From Coniochaeta sp. PMI_546 (taxonomy: Eukaryota; Ascomycota; Sordariomycetes; Coniochaetales; Coniochaetaceae), in assembly GCA_021432605.1 (NCBI GenBank), contig MU271157.1, positions 558,001 through 622,000 on the forward strand: a stretch of 64,000 nt of DNA, read 5' to 3'. Shown here in pieces: positions 62,681-64,000 of this stretch. Position numbers and translations under genes: made by a program. Positions within the stretch are counted from its first letter, which is position 1. Each line of letters starts with the position of its first letter. A model generated the notes under the pieces. The model had not been told where the DNA came from. It ran no database searches and saw only the letters and a list, made by a program, of their open reading frames with translations.

Positions 62681-63535
62681 AGAAGTGCTTCGGAACCTTT
62701 TTGGCACTGCGCTGATCCCACCATCACATCAAAGCGACTTCGCTATTCGACTTGTATATTACGTCATCTCTCATGATACCACGACACTCGCCGACTTCAC
62801 ACCTCACACACGCACCAAAAAAAATTGCTACGAGGTGTCGGCTGACACCCGGGTATTGTACCATCCTGTTTTTTCCACAGCATTGCACTGGCGTTCAGGC
62901 ACAAACTGTTTACAAGAAGGGATAAACGTCTGCGCGTTTGGGAAGGGTCTCATCGGTGACCTCTCAACATACATAGACCGCGTGCTTTACGTTATGAGCG
63001 TTGCACATCGACGATTCACACGCAGGTCGGGATCGTCAACCTAATTTTCGGAGCTGAAGACGAAGATTGAACGGTTGAGGAACCGATTTGCAGGCCAACC
63101 TTGGACCTGGATCGGTGAGAGCAAGACTGCGACTGTCAGAAGTAATCGTGAAATCAGGCGCTATCGCCGTCACTCTGACAGACTATCACAGTGGGAGGAA
63201 TATTTGAAAAAAGGCTATGGCTGGCAGATGGTCTGCGGCCCACTTGGGTCACATCTGGCATTGATACCTGCACAAGCATGGACACATCCTCGCGCTGCTA
63301 TTATTTCCAAAGGCATTCTTTTTGCTTGGTGAAAGCGCGTCACGGACGTCCTTTGCGTTGCATTGGTAGCTGAATTCACATGAACCTTCTGCTCAATCTC
63401 TGGTGCCGTAATAACTTATCGTGATGCCGTGCCATGGTGCCGTGGATATGATCCCACCCTATGTTCCCGAGATATGTTAGCTCTTGCCCAACCAACTGCC
63501 ACATGATGATGCCTTACCGTACGTATGTGATGTCG
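62681..63535. other. Intergenic region between convergent genes
   Basis: 855 bp holding the 3' flanks of TBP (+) and the oxidase-like gene (-). No gene or repeat seen. Confidence 0.5.
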
Positions 63536-64000
63536 TTAGCTCGAATCCGTTGCCTCTCCAAGCTCCTCATCAAGCACCAAACCCGGCACTCCTCCCCTAC
63601 TTCCGTCCTCAGTAGCAACAAGCTCTTCCCCACAGCCCTCTTTCCAAGCCCACTTCTCCGCAAACTCGACTGGTGTTCTCCCCTCGACCGCATCGAGAAT
63701 CTTGTCGCCTAGCACCGGCAGGAACTTGAACCCATGCCCGCTACCGCCCGTAGCGACGAACAAGCCCCTGAAACGCGGATGGTACGAGATGATGAAGTCC
63801 CCCGTCGGCGTGTCGGTGTACCAGCACAACCTCGTCTTGGAGAAGGGGCGGTCGTGCAGCTGCTGGTGGGAGGGGAGCATTTGTCTCAGCGCGGAGCGGA
63901 GAGAGGCTATGCCCTCGGCGGGGATGGTGAGCGCTTGGGGGACCGTGAGGTTCGTGCGCGGGTAGGAGACTGTCTTTTGTGCCGAGGGAGAGGTGGGGGA
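63536..64000 (-). CDS. FAD-dependent amine oxidase-like protein (5' truncated by window edge)
   Basis: The frame is open from the right edge to the stop at 63536, giving the last 154 residues. Blocks LCWYTDTPTGDFIISYHP, GLFVATGGSGHGFKFLPVLG and ILDAVEGRTPVEFAEKWAWK are typical of the C-terminal FAD- and substrate-binding region of the monomeric sarcosine oxidase family, which in fungi includes sarcosine, L-pipecolate/saccharopine and fructosyl-amino-acid oxidases. The N-terminal Rossmann motif is outside the window, so substrate class cannot be decided. The C terminus does not end in an obvious SKL-type peroxisomal signal; the last residues are Glu/Asp/Ser-rich. Confidence 0.85.
   Translation of the reverse strand, partial: SPTSPSAQKTVSYPRTNLTVPQALTIPAEGIASLRSALRQMLPSHQQLHDRPFSKTRLCWYTDTPTGDFIISYHPRFRGLFVATGGSGHGFKFLPVLGDKILDAVEGRTPVEFAEKWAWKEGCGEELVATEDGSRGGVPGLVLDEELGEATDSS

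Overview
The window is nuclear DNA of a filamentous ascomycete (Pezizomycotina, most likely a sordariomycete). Evidence: spliceosomal introns of about 50-95 nt with GTRNGT donors, CTAAC/CTGAC branch points and YAG acceptors; and fungal-restricted families (UstYa/DUF3328, DUF3716, Zn2Cys6, fungal L-galactonate dehydratase, GH81). Twenty-two genes are supported; exon models were built by hand from splice signals and reading-frame continuity. There are no bacterial features (operons, IS, CRISPR) and I found no tRNA or rRNA gene.

Layout. 1-1.3 kb: 3' end of a vacuolar-type Ca2+-ATPase (+). 3.6-5.5 kb: Sir2-type deacetylase (+). 6.6-17.6 kb, all minus strand: a 1016-residue DUF3716 protein with two zinc-finger modules and a cupin-like C terminus, a UstYa-family oxidase-like protein, glycerol-3-phosphate acyltransferase, and an ETP1/BRAP2 RING + ZnF-UBP protein. 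18.2-19.1 kb: four-unit polyubiquitin (-). 21.6-24.1 kb: Zn2Cys6 regulator (-). 27.6-29.2 kb: farnesyltransferase beta (+). 29.2-37.9 kb: gene-poor, with one small dsRBD-like gene at 34.3-35.1 kb. 37.9-39.2 kb: GDP-mannose pyrophosphorylase (+). 40.1-49.9 kb, minus strand: glycerol kinase, GH81 endo-1,3-beta-glucanase, the telomere protein Stn1 and a DNAJC9-like J protein. 50.2-58.1 kb: RIB2-type deaminase (+), a SURNod19-like membrane-anchored protein (+), L-galactonate dehydratase (-), a four-helix membrane protein (-) and ETF-ubiquinone oxidoreductase (+). 61.7-62.7 kb: TATA-binding protein (+). 63.5-64 kb: 3' end of a FAD amine-oxidase-like gene (-).

Most genes are housekeeping and not functionally clustered. 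Loose themes are chromatin/telomere/transcription (Sir2, Stn1, TBP, Zn2Cys6), glycerol and lipid entry (GUT1, GPAT), cell wall (mpg1, GH81) and pectin sugar catabolism (lgd1). The most unusual signals are: an internal tandem module duplication in the DUF3716 protein with an intron at the same position and phase in both copies; a regular five-copy repeat of about 40 residues replacing the expected C-terminal region of Stn1, in a gene that also appears to use a GC-AG intron; and an isolated dsRBD-like gene in a desert of about 8.6 kb.
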